A stretch of 45,207 bases of DNA from an uncultured Rubritalea sp. Lineage in GTDB: Bacteria; Verrucomicrobiota; Verrucomicrobiia; Verrucomicrobiales; Akkermansiaceae. The position numbers and the translations under genes are program-made. Shown here in pieces: positions 1 to 7,510 of the stretch. How positions within the stretch are numbered: the first letter of the stretch is position 1; the number at the start of each line of letters is the position of its first letter. Under the pieces are notes generated by a model. That model was not told the origin of the DNA and searched no databases. It was given only the letters and a program-made list of their open reading frames with translations. The stretch covers positions 1 through 45,207 of the forward strand of contig CAKZNV010000032.1 of NCBI GenBank assembly GCA_937132085.1. The letters run 5' to 3'.

Positions 1-46
1 AAGAGACTATGCTTGTCATCTAAAAGGAACGAACTAGAACTAATCT

Positions 47-733
47 ATGAGTAACCCTTACGAAACACCGAACACAAACCCTCTCGCACCTCAAGCCACT
101 GCATCGCATGCTGAACTAATCATTCCAGGCCTAGAAAATGCTGCATACCCTCTCAATGTATCGTTCAAAATCCTAGCCCTCGCTCCTCAGCTCAGTATCA
201 CGGATGCTACTGGAAAACCATTGCTCTACGTCAAACAAAAGCTCTTCAAGTTTAAAGAAAAGGTCGAAGTTTTCACTGATAAATCTAAAACCACACTCAT
301 TGGCACCATCAAAGCCAATAAAGTCCTCGACTGGTCAGCACGCTACTTCTTCGAAACTCCAACAGGTGCACAGATCGGCTCAGTAGGCAGAAAAGGCATG
401 CGCTCAATGTGGAAAGCCAGCTACGAAACCTTTAACCCTGGTGATGAGACTCCTGATTACAAGATTTCAGAAGAAAACCCATTCGCTAAAATCATGGACG
501 GACTCATCGGTGAAATCCCTATCGTAGGCTTCGCGTCCTCCTACCTTTTCCACCCAAAATACGCAGCTACCAGTCACAGCAACGGCCAAGTAGTCATGCG
601 CCTCACTAAGAAGCCAGCACTCTGGGAAGGCAAATTCATTATCGAAAAATTCTCTGACCTCACCACCCCACAAGAGCTAAACCTCATCCTCTCCTACACC
701 ATGCTTCTCCTTCTTGAGCGAGCTAGAGGATAA
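47..733 (+). CDS. LURP-one-related / YxjI-like protein
   Basis: The product is 228 residues with no signal peptide or membrane segment, so it is probably cytoplasmic. The segment at residues 49-80 (ITDATGKPLLYVKQKLFKFK and what follows) has the pattern typical of LURP-one-related/YxjI-like proteins, which share a Tubby-C-like beta-barrel fold. The first 20 residues are rich in Pro, Asn and Thr and look disordered. The exact role of these proteins in bacteria is not settled, and I assign none. The ATG at 47 has no recognisable Shine-Dalgarno sequence upstream. The gene ends in TAA and is followed by an 83-bp gap before the selenoprotein pair, with no clear terminator between them. The family call rests on one motif region and is moderate. 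Confidence 0.55.
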   Translation: MSNPYETPNTNPLAPQATASHAELIIPGLENAAYPLNVSFKILALAPQLSITDATGKPLLYVKQKLFKFKEKVEVFTDKSKTTLIGTIKANKVLDWSARYFFETPTGAQIGSVGRKGMRSMWKASYETFNPGDETPDYKISEENPFAKIMDGLIGEIPIVGFASSYLFHPKYAATSHSNGQVVMRLTKKPALWEGKFIIEKFSDLTTPQELNLILSYTMLLLLERARG

Positions 734-816
734 AAAATGCCGAAATAGCATAAAAACTACATTAACCAACTTTTCATGGAATAAATCTCAGTATCAGGTA
801 TCCTACCTATTACGTT

Positions 817-1194
817 ATGAAAAGAACATACAAAACAATCCTCATGAGTGGAGCAGCTGCGATTTCCGTAGTAGCTCTCGCTTCATGTGGAGATAAACAA
901 GATAATGCAACAACTAGCCCAGACACGGCTCCAGTTGCTACAACCGACTCAGCTCCTGCTGTTGCTGCCCCTGCTAAGACAGAGACAGTCAGCCTAGAGC
1001 TTTCAGGACTCAAGTGAGCATCTGGTTGCCCACCGAAAGTGCAGTCTGCACTTTCAAAACTAGATGGAGTCACAGTAGATGATGTTACTAAAACATCCGC
1101 TAAAGTAACAGTAGACAGGTCTAAAGTCAGCGACGAACAAATCGTCCAAGCTGTCACCAATGCAGGCCATGGCTACTCCGCCACAGTTAAATAA
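817..1194 (+). CDS. HMA/MerP-like lipoprotein, predicted selenoprotein (Sec67)
   Basis: Read through the TGA at 1015-1017, this is a continuous 125-residue protein ending in TAA. Residues 1-24 are a lipoprotein signal peptide with lipobox LASC (Cys24). An Ala/Thr/Pro-rich linker follows, then one heavy-metal-associated domain at about residues 57-125. The metal loop reads GLK-U67-ASGC71-PPKV, where MerP and related domains have GMTCxxCP. Stopping at TGA would remove nearly the whole domain, while the part after it is intact and ends in the typical NAGHGYSATVK. The TGA is followed by a SECIS-like hairpin. A paralogue 24 bp downstream has TGA at the same site. HMA domains bind soft metals such as Hg or Cu through the loop, so a surface-anchored metal-binding or redox role is inferred. 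The metal and partner are unknown. Confidence 0.85.
1015..1055 (+). promoter_or_regulatory. SECIS-like element of first HMA gene (TGA plus hairpin)
   Basis: The in-frame TGA is at 1015-1017. A perfect 9-bp stem follows, GAAAGTGCA (1035-1043) pairing with TGCACTTTC (1047-1055), closed by the loop GTC (1044-1046). The loop G lies 27 nt after the TGA. This is within the window of roughly 16-37 nt known for bacterial SECIS elements, which need a G at the start of the apical loop. The loop-proximal part GCA-GUC-UGC is close to the GCA-GGUC-UGC of E. coli fdhF. The bulged U of the E. coli helix is absent. The element lies inside the coding region, as bacterial SECIS elements do. Confidence 0.85.
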
Positions 1195-1218
1195 TTCAAC
1201 CAGCTAACCTAAAGAATA

Positions 1219-1548
1219 ATGAAAAATACATTATCACTCGCACTAGCTGGCGCCATTCTGATTACTGCGCCAGCATTGATCTCATGTGCTACACCTACAG
1301 AAGCTGTTCAGGCTCTTGATACCAACGCGAAAGTAGAGACAGTAAATCTAGGCCTCTCAGGTCTACTTTGAGCATCTGGATGCCCACCAAAAGTGCAGTC
1401 TGCACTTTTAAAAGTATCAGGAGTATCTAGTGCATCAGTCACTAAAACTACCGCCGCTGTTGTCATCGACCGCAACAAAGTCACCAACGCCCAGCTCATC
1501 AAAGCTGTCCAATCTGCTGGTGATGGCTTCAACGCCACTGTAAAGTAG
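1219..1548 (+). CDS. HMA/MerP-like lipoprotein, predicted selenoprotein (Sec51)
   Basis: Read through the TGA at 1369-1371, this gives 109 residues ending in TAG. The signal peptide ends in a lipobox, ALISC with Cys23. A short linker follows and then a single HMA domain at about residues 41-109, with the loop GLL-U51-ASGC55-PPKV. The domain is about 62% identical to that of the preceding gene by hand alignment, so the two are tandem duplicates. The longest identical run is the 13 residues from U to L that also encode the hairpin. The linker is shorter than in the first gene. The ATG at 1219 is 24 bp after the first gene's stop, and a strong terminator follows, so the two genes are probably one transcript. 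Function is inferred only as surface metal binding or thiol/selenol redox chemistry. Confidence 0.85.
1369..1409 (+). promoter_or_regulatory. SECIS-like element of second HMA gene (TGA plus hairpin)
   Basis: The TGA is at 1369-1371. A 9-bp stem pairs AAAAGTGCA (1389-1397) with TGCACTTTT (1401-1409) around a GTC loop at 1398-1400. The loop G is 27 nt after the TGA, exactly as in the first gene. The outermost pair is A-T here and G-C in the first copy. This double change keeps the helix, although one side changes Ser to Leu in the protein. Over the 45 nt starting at TGA the two genes differ at only three positions, while the flanking codons diverge much more. That pattern points to selection on the RNA. 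Confidence 0.85.
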
Positions 1549-1566
1549 CATCATAAATTCTCAAAA

Positions 1567-1600
1567 ACGGAACGCGTCCCCCCTCGTTCCGTTTTTTTTT
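1567..1600 (+). terminator. Rho-independent terminator after the selenoprotein pair
   Basis: ACGGAACG at 1567-1574 pairs with CGTTCCGT at 1585-1592 around a C-rich loop, and nine T residues follow at 1592-1600. It lies 19 bp after the stop of the second HMA gene and closes the two-gene unit ahead of priA. Confidence 0.9.
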
Positions 1601-1696
1601 GTGAATCAGAACACAAAGCTTTAACCTTTAACCTACTAGCTTTAACCTCGAATATTTCTCTTTCCCCGTCTCACATTATCCTCCACTCTCACTCCA

Positions 1697-3928
1697 ATGT
1701 CAGACAATACTCAGAGCATCTTTACCGCAGCCAAAGTCCTTATCGACGGCCCCTCTGAGCTAGTGTTCGACTACGCCATCCCAGAAGGCATTGGTGACGT
1801 CGTAGTAGGCTGCCGAGTCCGCATCCCACTGCGTAATAGAAACTCCACTGGAACTGTCCTAGAGATAGGCACCCCACCACAGAGCGATTTCACCCTCCGC
1901 CCACTTCACTCTCTCATAGATCCTGAGCCACTCATCACCCCTACGCTCATGAAGCTAGGACGCTGGCTGGCCGACTACTATAACGCTCCCATGGAACAAG
2001 TCATGCGAGCACTCCTACCTGAGTCCGTCCGTCAAGACGCCCACTCAGAGAAGACTCGTAAAGTAGTCGTCCTAGAAAACATGCCAGACGAAGAGGCTCG
2101 CCAGAAGCTTGCTAAAAAGGCACCCAAGCAGAACCTCATCCTCACACTCCTAGAAGCAGCCTCTGGACAAATAGCTCTAGCCGACCTAGGCGGAGGCTCC
2201 GTCACAGCTTCAGTAAAATCACTAGAGAAAAAAGGCTACGTCACCATGAAGCACGAAGCCGTGCGCCGAGATCCAGACGAGGACCAAGAGTTCATGGAGT
2301 CCTTTCCACTCAAGCTAAACCCTGAGCAAGACGTCATTCTCAAAGAAATCCTCAACCCCGAAAACACCAAACCATTTCTCCTCCACGGAGTCACAGGATC
2401 AGGCAAGACTGAAGTCTACCTGCAAGCCGTCCAACACCAGCTCGACCTCGGAAAATCCGCACTCATCCTCATCCCAGAAATCTCGCTCACCCCACAGACT
2501 GTGCAGCGATTTAAATCCCGCTTCGCCTCACTCCAGGACCAAGTCGCAGTCCTCCACTCCCACCTCTCACAAGGAGAACGATTCGATGAATGGCACCGCA
2601 TCCGTAAAGGCAAAGCACGCATCGTCATCGGAGCTCGCTCAGCCATCTTCGCCCCACTAACAAATCTCGGAATCATCGTAGTAGATGAAGAACACGAGAA
2701 CACCTACAAGCAAGAAACCTCGCCACGCTACCACGGCAGAGACATCGCCGTGCTCCGTGCCCACATGGAAAAGTGCGACATCGTCCTAGGCTCAGCCACC
2801 CCATCACTAGAGAGTTTCCACAATACCCAAACAGGAAAATACCAGCTGCTCAAACTCACCCTCAGAGCCGACCACCAGACCATGCCCATCATTCGTGTCC
2901 TCGACATGAAAATAGAAGCCCAAAAGCAAAAAGGCCGCATGGCTATCCTCTCTGACAAGCTCCGTCTCTCCATGGAGAACAAGCTCAAAAACGGAGAACA
3001 AATCATCCTCTTCCTAAACCGCCGAGGCTTCGCTCGTTCCCTCCAGTGCCCACCCTGCGGCCACGTTTGCGAATGCCAGCACTGCGCCATCCCACTCACT
3101 TACCACCGCACAGAAGAGCGACTCGTCTGCCACATGTGCGGCTACCAGTCCATCACCCCACGCAAGTGTCCATCCTGCGGAGACAAAGCGATCCGACTAC
3201 AAGGTTTCGGCACAGAAAAGGTAGAAGAAGTCATCAAGAAAGTCTTCCCCCAAGCCAGACTAGCCCGCATCGACGCTGACTCCATGCGCCGCAAAAACGC
3301 CCTGCGTGACACCCTGGCTAAATTCAAAGCCAACAAGATAGACATCATCATCGGCACCCAGATGATCGCTAAAGGACTACACTTTCCTAACGTAACCCTA
3401 GTAGGTATTCTCAACGCAGACCTAGGCCTCCACGTCCCAGACTTCCGAGCTGGTGAGCGCACATTCCAGCTCATCACTCAGGTCGCTGGCAGAGCGGGTA
3501 GAGGAGAGCTAGAAGGCGAAGTAGTCATCCAGACTCACACTCCACACTCACCGTCCATCCAGTTTGCTCGTCACCATGATTTCGAAGGCTACGCTGAACA
3601 AGAACTCCAATTCCGCAATCAATTCGGCTACCCACCCTTCTCCCACGTAGCCACACTAGGCACCCGCTCCACCCACGAGCGCAGAGCAGAATTCACCCTA
3701 GAGAATCTCCATAAACGCCTCAAAGCCTCCGTCCCACCACAGATAGAACTAGGCGAACCAATGCCCTCCCCTCTCACCAAAACTCACGGCCAATTCCGTT
3801 ATCAGCTAATGATCAAATCCACCTCGGCCAGACTCCTCTCCCATCACGTCCGAGCCATCCTAAAACAAACTCCCCCCCCAGAAGACGTAAATATCGTCTT
3901 CGACATGGACGCCCTGAGCTTTTTCTAG
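1697..3928 (+). CDS. priA: Primosomal protein N' (replication restart helicase)
   Basis: The 743-residue product has the full PriA layout. The N-terminal DNA-binding part covers residues 1-110. A superfamily 2 helicase follows with Walker A GVTGSGKT at 231-238 and DEEH at 330-333. A zinc-binding insert has four CxxC pairs (Cys451/454, 460/463, 478/481, 491/494), plus an extra Cys458. A second helicase lobe contains the GTQMIAKG and QVAGRAGRG motifs, and a C-terminal domain ends the protein. PriA recognises stalled replication forks, unwinds DNA 3'-5' and reloads the replicative helicase. The length is normal for the family. The ATG at 1697 has no Shine-Dalgarno sequence. It sits about 100 bp beyond the preceding terminator and is probably transcribed alone. 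The stop is TAG. Confidence 0.97.
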   Translation: MSDNTQSIFTAAKVLIDGPSELVFDYAIPEGIGDVVVGCRVRIPLRNRNSTGTVLEIGTPPQSDFTLRPLHSLIDPEPLITPTLMKLGRWLADYYNAPMEQVMRALLPESVRQDAHSEKTRKVVVLENMPDEEARQKLAKKAPKQNLILTLLEAASGQIALADLGGGSVTASVKSLEKKGYVTMKHEAVRRDPDEDQEFMESFPLKLNPEQDVILKEILNPENTKPFLLHGVTGSGKTEVYLQAVQHQLDLGKSALILIPEISLTPQTVQRFKSRFASLQDQVAVLHSHLSQGERFDEWHRIRKGKARIVIGARSAIFAPLTNLGIIVVDEEHENTYKQETSPRYHGRDIAVLRAHMEKCDIVLGSATPSLESFHNTQTGKYQLLKLTLRADHQTMPIIRVLDMKIEAQKQKGRMAILSDKLRLSMENKLKNGEQIILFLNRRGFARSLQCPPCGHVCECQHCAIPLTYHRTEERLVCHMCGYQSITPRKCPSCGDKAIRLQGFGTEKVEEVIKKVFPQARLARIDADSMRRKNALRDTLAKFKANKIDIIIGTQMIAKGLHFPNVTLVGILNADLGLHVPDFRAGERTFQLITQVAGRAGRGELEGEVVIQTHTPHSPSIQFARHHDFEGYAEQELQFRNQFGYPPFSHVATLGTRSTHERRAEFTLENLHKRLKASVPPQIELGEPMPSPLTKTHGQFRYQLMIKSTSARLLSHHVRAILKQTPPPEDVNIVFDMDALSFF

Positions 3929-3988
3929 GAGCAAGTTACTTGTTACCAGTTACCAGTCTCAACACAATGAAACCCCAGCACACTGCAA

Positions 3989-4080
3989 CACCCCGACCTT
4001 GAAGCAGTCAAACAACCAAAGCCTACGGATTCATCCCTAGGAACCCACCCCACCCGAAGCTCCCGTGCTGAAGGCACGGC
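3989..4080 (+). repeat. REP-like composite repeat, copy 1
   Basis: This intergenic element has three palindromic pieces that share a TGAAG or TTCA core. First is a degenerate CCGACCTTGAAGCAG part. Next is CCAAAGCC...CCCTAGG at 4016-4041. Last is CCCGTGCTGAAGGCACGGC at 4062-4080, whose CCGTGC/GCACGG arms form a tight hairpin. The same pieces recur in the same order and spacing at 7413-7503. No T-run follows, so it is not a simple terminator. The rest of the gap 3929-4189 is an AT-rich leader of speA with no clear motif. Confidence 0.75.
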
Positions 4081-4189
4081 TCTGCTCTGACTCAAATAAT
4101 CCGTGCTAAAAAAATCACTCCTATCGATTAAATTATCTTTTCATCCGTAATTATTCTCCATTTAATCACGCTATATCTAATCTAAAAAT

Positions 4190-6112
4190 ATGGGCGATTC
4201 TTTTACTACTTGGAATACCGACAAAGCCACCGCACTCTACGGCGTAGATGCATGGTCTAGTGACTACTTTAGCATCGCCGATGATGGTGATCTCCATGTT
4301 CATTTAAATGATGAAACTAGCGGAGAAAAAGCCACCGCAAGTTTACCTAAGATCATCGAAGGTATCCGTGAACGTGGACTAGACACTCCGATTCTACTAA
4401 GATTTCACGACCTGCTAGCCGAGCGTATCAGCCAGCTCAACAACGCCTTCAACTCAGCTATCCAAGAAACTGGCTACACTGGAAACTACCGCGGAGTCTA
4501 CCCGATCAAGGTCAACCAGCAGCAGCAAGTCATCGATGAAATCACTGAGTTTGGCAAACAATACCATTATGGACTAGAAGCCGGCAGCAAGCCTGAGCTA
4601 CTCATCGCACTCGCCCACATGCACGATCCTGAAGCCTTTATCATCTGCAATGGCTACAAAGATCAAGAGTTCATCGACTTAGCACTACAGAGTCTAAAGA
4701 TGGGTCTCCAGACCGTCCTCGTCATTGAAATGCCTAGCGAACTCGACCTGATACTCGAGCGCTCAGAAGCTCTCGGCATCGAACCCATCCTAGGAATCCG
4801 AGCCAAGCTCTCCACCTGTAACAACTCGCATTGGTCGCACTCCAGTGGTGAAAACAGCGTCTTTGGACTCACTACCAATCAGATTCTTAACGCAGTCGAC
4901 GTCCTCAAAGAAAAAGGCAAACTCCACTACCTAAGACTCCTCCACTACCACCAAGGCTCTCAAGTCCCAGACATCAGAGCTATCCGTGACGCAGCCACCG
5001 AGGCGACTCGTATGTATGTAGAACTCATCCGTGAAGGCGCTCCAATGGGATTATTAGACATCGGTGGTGGTCTGGGGATCGACTACGACGGCTCCCGCTC
5101 TAACAGCCACAGCAGTAGAAATTACGGTATAGCAGAATACGCAGCCGACATCATCGACGTCACTAAGACTGTCTGCGATGAAGCCGGCCTTGCCCACCCT
5201 ACTATCATCTCAGAATCAGGCCGAGCCATCTCCGCCTACTACTCTGTGCTCATTTTCAATATCCTCGACGTCAACAGCCCATCCGCTGACGCTTCACCAA
5301 ATTTCGTCCCAGAAAAGCTTCACCCACATCTCGTCAAACTAGCGGAAGTCGAAAACTACCTGACGGAAAAGAACATCCAAGAGTGCTACAATGACGCTCA
5401 CTATTTCCGCTCTGAAATACTCTCACTCTTCCGCCACGGCAATGTCTCACTCAGAGAAAGAGCCTACAGCAATGCCCTCTTCACCCGTATCATGAGCAAG
5501 ATCAGCGAACTAGCTGACAACATGGATGACGTGCCAGAAGAGCTAGCCGAAAACCCACCATTCCTGGATGTTTACTACGGAAACTTCAGCATCTTCCAGT
5601 CACTTCCAGACGCCTGGGCGATCGACCAGCTATTCCCCGTTATGCCTATTCACAGGCTAAACGAAAAGCCCACTGCCAAAGCCACTCTCGCTGACATCAC
5701 CTGCGACTGTGACGGCAGACTCGACAATTTCATCATCAACGGTGAGCACCAAAAGCACCTACCTCTTCACTCACTAAAAGACGATGAAGACTACCTCGTA
5801 GGCGTCTTCTTAGTAGGAGCTTACCAAGAGACTCTCGGTGACCTGCATAATCTGTTAGGCGACACCAACGTAGTCAGCATCGGCATCAACAACGGCAAAG
5901 TTCAATACCTCCGTGAACTAGCAGGCGACAAAATCTCAGACGTCCTTTCCTACGTAGAATACGATCCTAAAAACATCGTAGAGCGCTTCCGCCAACTAGC
6001 TGAACGCTCAGTAGAAGAAGGTAAAATCACCCCAGCTCAACGCCGAGAATTCATGAACAACTTCCGCGAAAACATAGAAGGCTACACCTACTTCGAATCG
6101 CCTAATGGCTAA
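4190..6112 (+). CDS. speA: Biosynthetic arginine decarboxylase
   Basis: The 640-residue protein converts L-arginine to agmatine and CO2 using pyridoxal phosphate, the first step from arginine to putrescine. It matches the SpeA type of fold-III decarboxylase. The PLP lysine is Lys108 in YPIKVNQ. It is followed by GLEAGSKPEL, the glycine loop DIGGGLGIDYDGS, and the ESGRAI specificity region. The length and the absence of a signal peptide fit the cytoplasmic biosynthetic enzyme. The ATG at 4190 lies in AT-rich sequence with no Shine-Dalgarno site. The gene leads a group with the carboxyspermidine dehydrogenase (80 bp away), nspC and speB. Together these cover the route to spermidine. The stop is TAA. 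Confidence 0.95.
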   Translation: MGDSFTTWNTDKATALYGVDAWSSDYFSIADDGDLHVHLNDETSGEKATASLPKIIEGIRERGLDTPILLRFHDLLAERISQLNNAFNSAIQETGYTGNYRGVYPIKVNQQQQVIDEITEFGKQYHYGLEAGSKPELLIALAHMHDPEAFIICNGYKDQEFIDLALQSLKMGLQTVLVIEMPSELDLILERSEALGIEPILGIRAKLSTCNNSHWSHSSGENSVFGLTTNQILNAVDVLKEKGKLHYLRLLHYHQGSQVPDIRAIRDAATEATRMYVELIREGAPMGLLDIGGGLGIDYDGSRSNSHSSRNYGIAEYAADIIDVTKTVCDEAGLAHPTIISESGRAISAYYSVLIFNILDVNSPSADASPNFVPEKLHPHLVKLAEVENYLTEKNIQECYNDAHYFRSEILSLFRHGNVSLRERAYSNALFTRIMSKISELADNMDDVPEELAENPPFLDVYYGNFSIFQSLPDAWAIDQLFPVMPIHRLNEKPTAKATLADITCDCDGRLDNFIINGEHQKHLPLHSLKDDEDYLVGVFLVGAYQETLGDLHNLLGDTNVVSIGINNGKVQYLRELAGDKISDVLSYVEYDPKNIVERFRQLAERSVEEGKITPAQRREFMNNFRENIEGYTYFESPNG

Positions 6113-6192
6113 CAAGATCAGAGTTCCTAAAACATAAGTCTTATCCCAGCAGTCCAAGAAAAAAATAATCAACCAATAACATCCTAAGTAAT

Positions 6193-7410
6193 ATGAAATC
6201 AACACTCATCATCGGAGCCGGTGGAGTAGGCCGAGTAGTCGTTCACAAGTGCGCTCAACTCCCTGACACCTTCGGAAAAATAACCCTAGCATCTCGCACT
6301 CTTTCCAAGTGTGATGCCATCGCAGCAGAAATCGATTACCCTATCGAAACAGCCTCAGTAGATGCAGACGACGTAGCTGCTACCGTAGCTCTCATGAAGC
6401 AAGTCAAACCTGATATCCTCATCAACGTAGCTCTCCCCTACCAAGACCTCACCCTCATGGAAGCTTGTCTCGAAGCTGGTGTCGACTACCTAGACACAGC
6501 CAATTATGAGCCAAAGGATGATCCAACTTTCTCTTACGAATACCAATGGCCCTACCATCAGAGATTTGTCGATGCTGGTCTAACAGCCTTACTCGGATCA
6601 GGCTTTGACCCAGGTGTTACCAACGTATTCTGCGCCTACGCTCAGAAACATTTCTTCGATGAAATCCATACCGTTGACATCATCGATGCCAATGCTGGCG
6701 ACCACGGACTACCCTTCGCTACTAATTTCAACCCAGAGATCAACATCCGCGAAATCACAGCCAAAGGTCGCTACTGGCAAGAAGGCGAATGGAAAGAAAC
6801 TGAGCCTCTCGCGGTCAGTCAGTCATTTAATTTCCCCCACCCAGAAGTAGGCGATCGAGACATCTACCTCCTCTATCACGAGGAAATGGAATCACTCTGC
6901 AAAAACCTCAAAGGCATCAAACGACTTCGTTTCTGGATGACCTTCTCACAGAACTATATCAATCATCTAACAGTTCTACAAAATGTCGGCATGACATCTA
7001 TCGAACCGAAGATGATCAACGGTGTAGAAATTTCCCCACTAGAGTTCCTAACACACGTCCTACCTGACCCAGCATCATTAGGACCACTTACCAAAGGCAA
7101 GACATGCATCGGCTGTGTCATCGATGGAGTAAAGGACGGCAAGCGTTTACAAAAATACATCTACAACATCTGCGATCACCAAGAAGCCTACGCAGAGACC
7201 AAATCACAAGCGATCTCCTACACCACAGGCGTCCCAGCAATGATCGGAGCTAAGATGATCCTCGAAGGTCACTGGAAAAAAGCTGGCGTCAACAATATGG
7301 AACAAAACGACCCAGACCCATTCATGGAAGCACTAAACGAATACGGACTACCCTGGCACGTAGTAGATGGAGCACCATTCTTAGAGCAGCTTCAAAAACA
7401 TAATCCCTAA
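6193..7410 (+). CDS. Carboxyspermidine (carboxynorspermidine) dehydrogenase
   Basis: The 405-residue protein belongs to the saccharopine dehydrogenase-like family. The N-terminal Rossmann motif is GAGGVG at residues 8-13, followed by a C-terminal dimerisation and substrate domain. Family members next to nspC condense a diamine with L-aspartate beta-semialdehyde, using NADPH, to make carboxyspermidine (from putrescine) or carboxynorspermidine (from diaminopropane). Here speA and speB in the same cluster supply putrescine, so carboxyspermidine is the likelier product. The plain lysine-pathway saccharopine enzymes are an alternative, but the context argues against them. The ATG at 6193 has no Shine-Dalgarno sequence. 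The stop is TAA, followed directly by a REP-like repeat. Confidence 0.9.
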   Translation: MKSTLIIGAGGVGRVVVHKCAQLPDTFGKITLASRTLSKCDAIAAEIDYPIETASVDADDVAATVALMKQVKPDILINVALPYQDLTLMEACLEAGVDYLDTANYEPKDDPTFSYEYQWPYHQRFVDAGLTALLGSGFDPGVTNVFCAYAQKHFFDEIHTVDIIDANAGDHGLPFATNFNPEINIREITAKGRYWQEGEWKETEPLAVSQSFNFPHPEVGDRDIYLLYHEEMESLCKNLKGIKRLRFWMTFSQNYINHLTVLQNVGMTSIEPKMINGVEISPLEFLTHVLPDPASLGPLTKGKTCIGCVIDGVKDGKRLQKYIYNICDHQEAYAETKSQAISYTTGVPAMIGAKMILEGHWKKAGVNNMEQNDPDPFMEALNEYGLPWHVVDGAPFLEQLQKHNP

Positions 7411-7412
7411 CA

Positions 7413-7503
7413 CACCGGCCTCCTGAAGGCAGAGAATATCCAAAGCCTAGGGCTTCAGCCCTAGGTCTCATACACAACACATATCCCGTGCTGAAGGCAC
7501 GGC
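7413..7503 (+). repeat. REP-like composite repeat, copy 2
   Basis: This is the second copy of the element at 3989-4080, again with three palindromes in order. They are CCGGCCTCCTGAAGGCAG at 7415-7432, CCAAAGCC...CCCTAGG at 7440-7465 (arms CCTAGGGC/GCCCTAGG around TTCA), and CCCGTGCTGAAGGCACGGC at 7485-7503. The last is identical in both copies. It starts 3 bp after the dehydrogenase stop and ends 7 bp before the nspC start codon, so it fills almost the whole intergenic space within the polyamine operon. Confidence 0.8.
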
Positions 7504-7510
7504 GGAAATC

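Noticed and set aside
817-1548. The two HMA genes as pseudogenes with nonsense mutations
   Set aside because: Both have the TGA at the same codon, the rest of the domain is intact, and each has a matching hairpin at the same distance. Independent decay would not give this.
4062-4080. The CCGTGC/GCACGG hairpins as terminators
   Set aside because: No T-run follows, and the same sequence recurs with two more palindromes, which fits a repeat element better.
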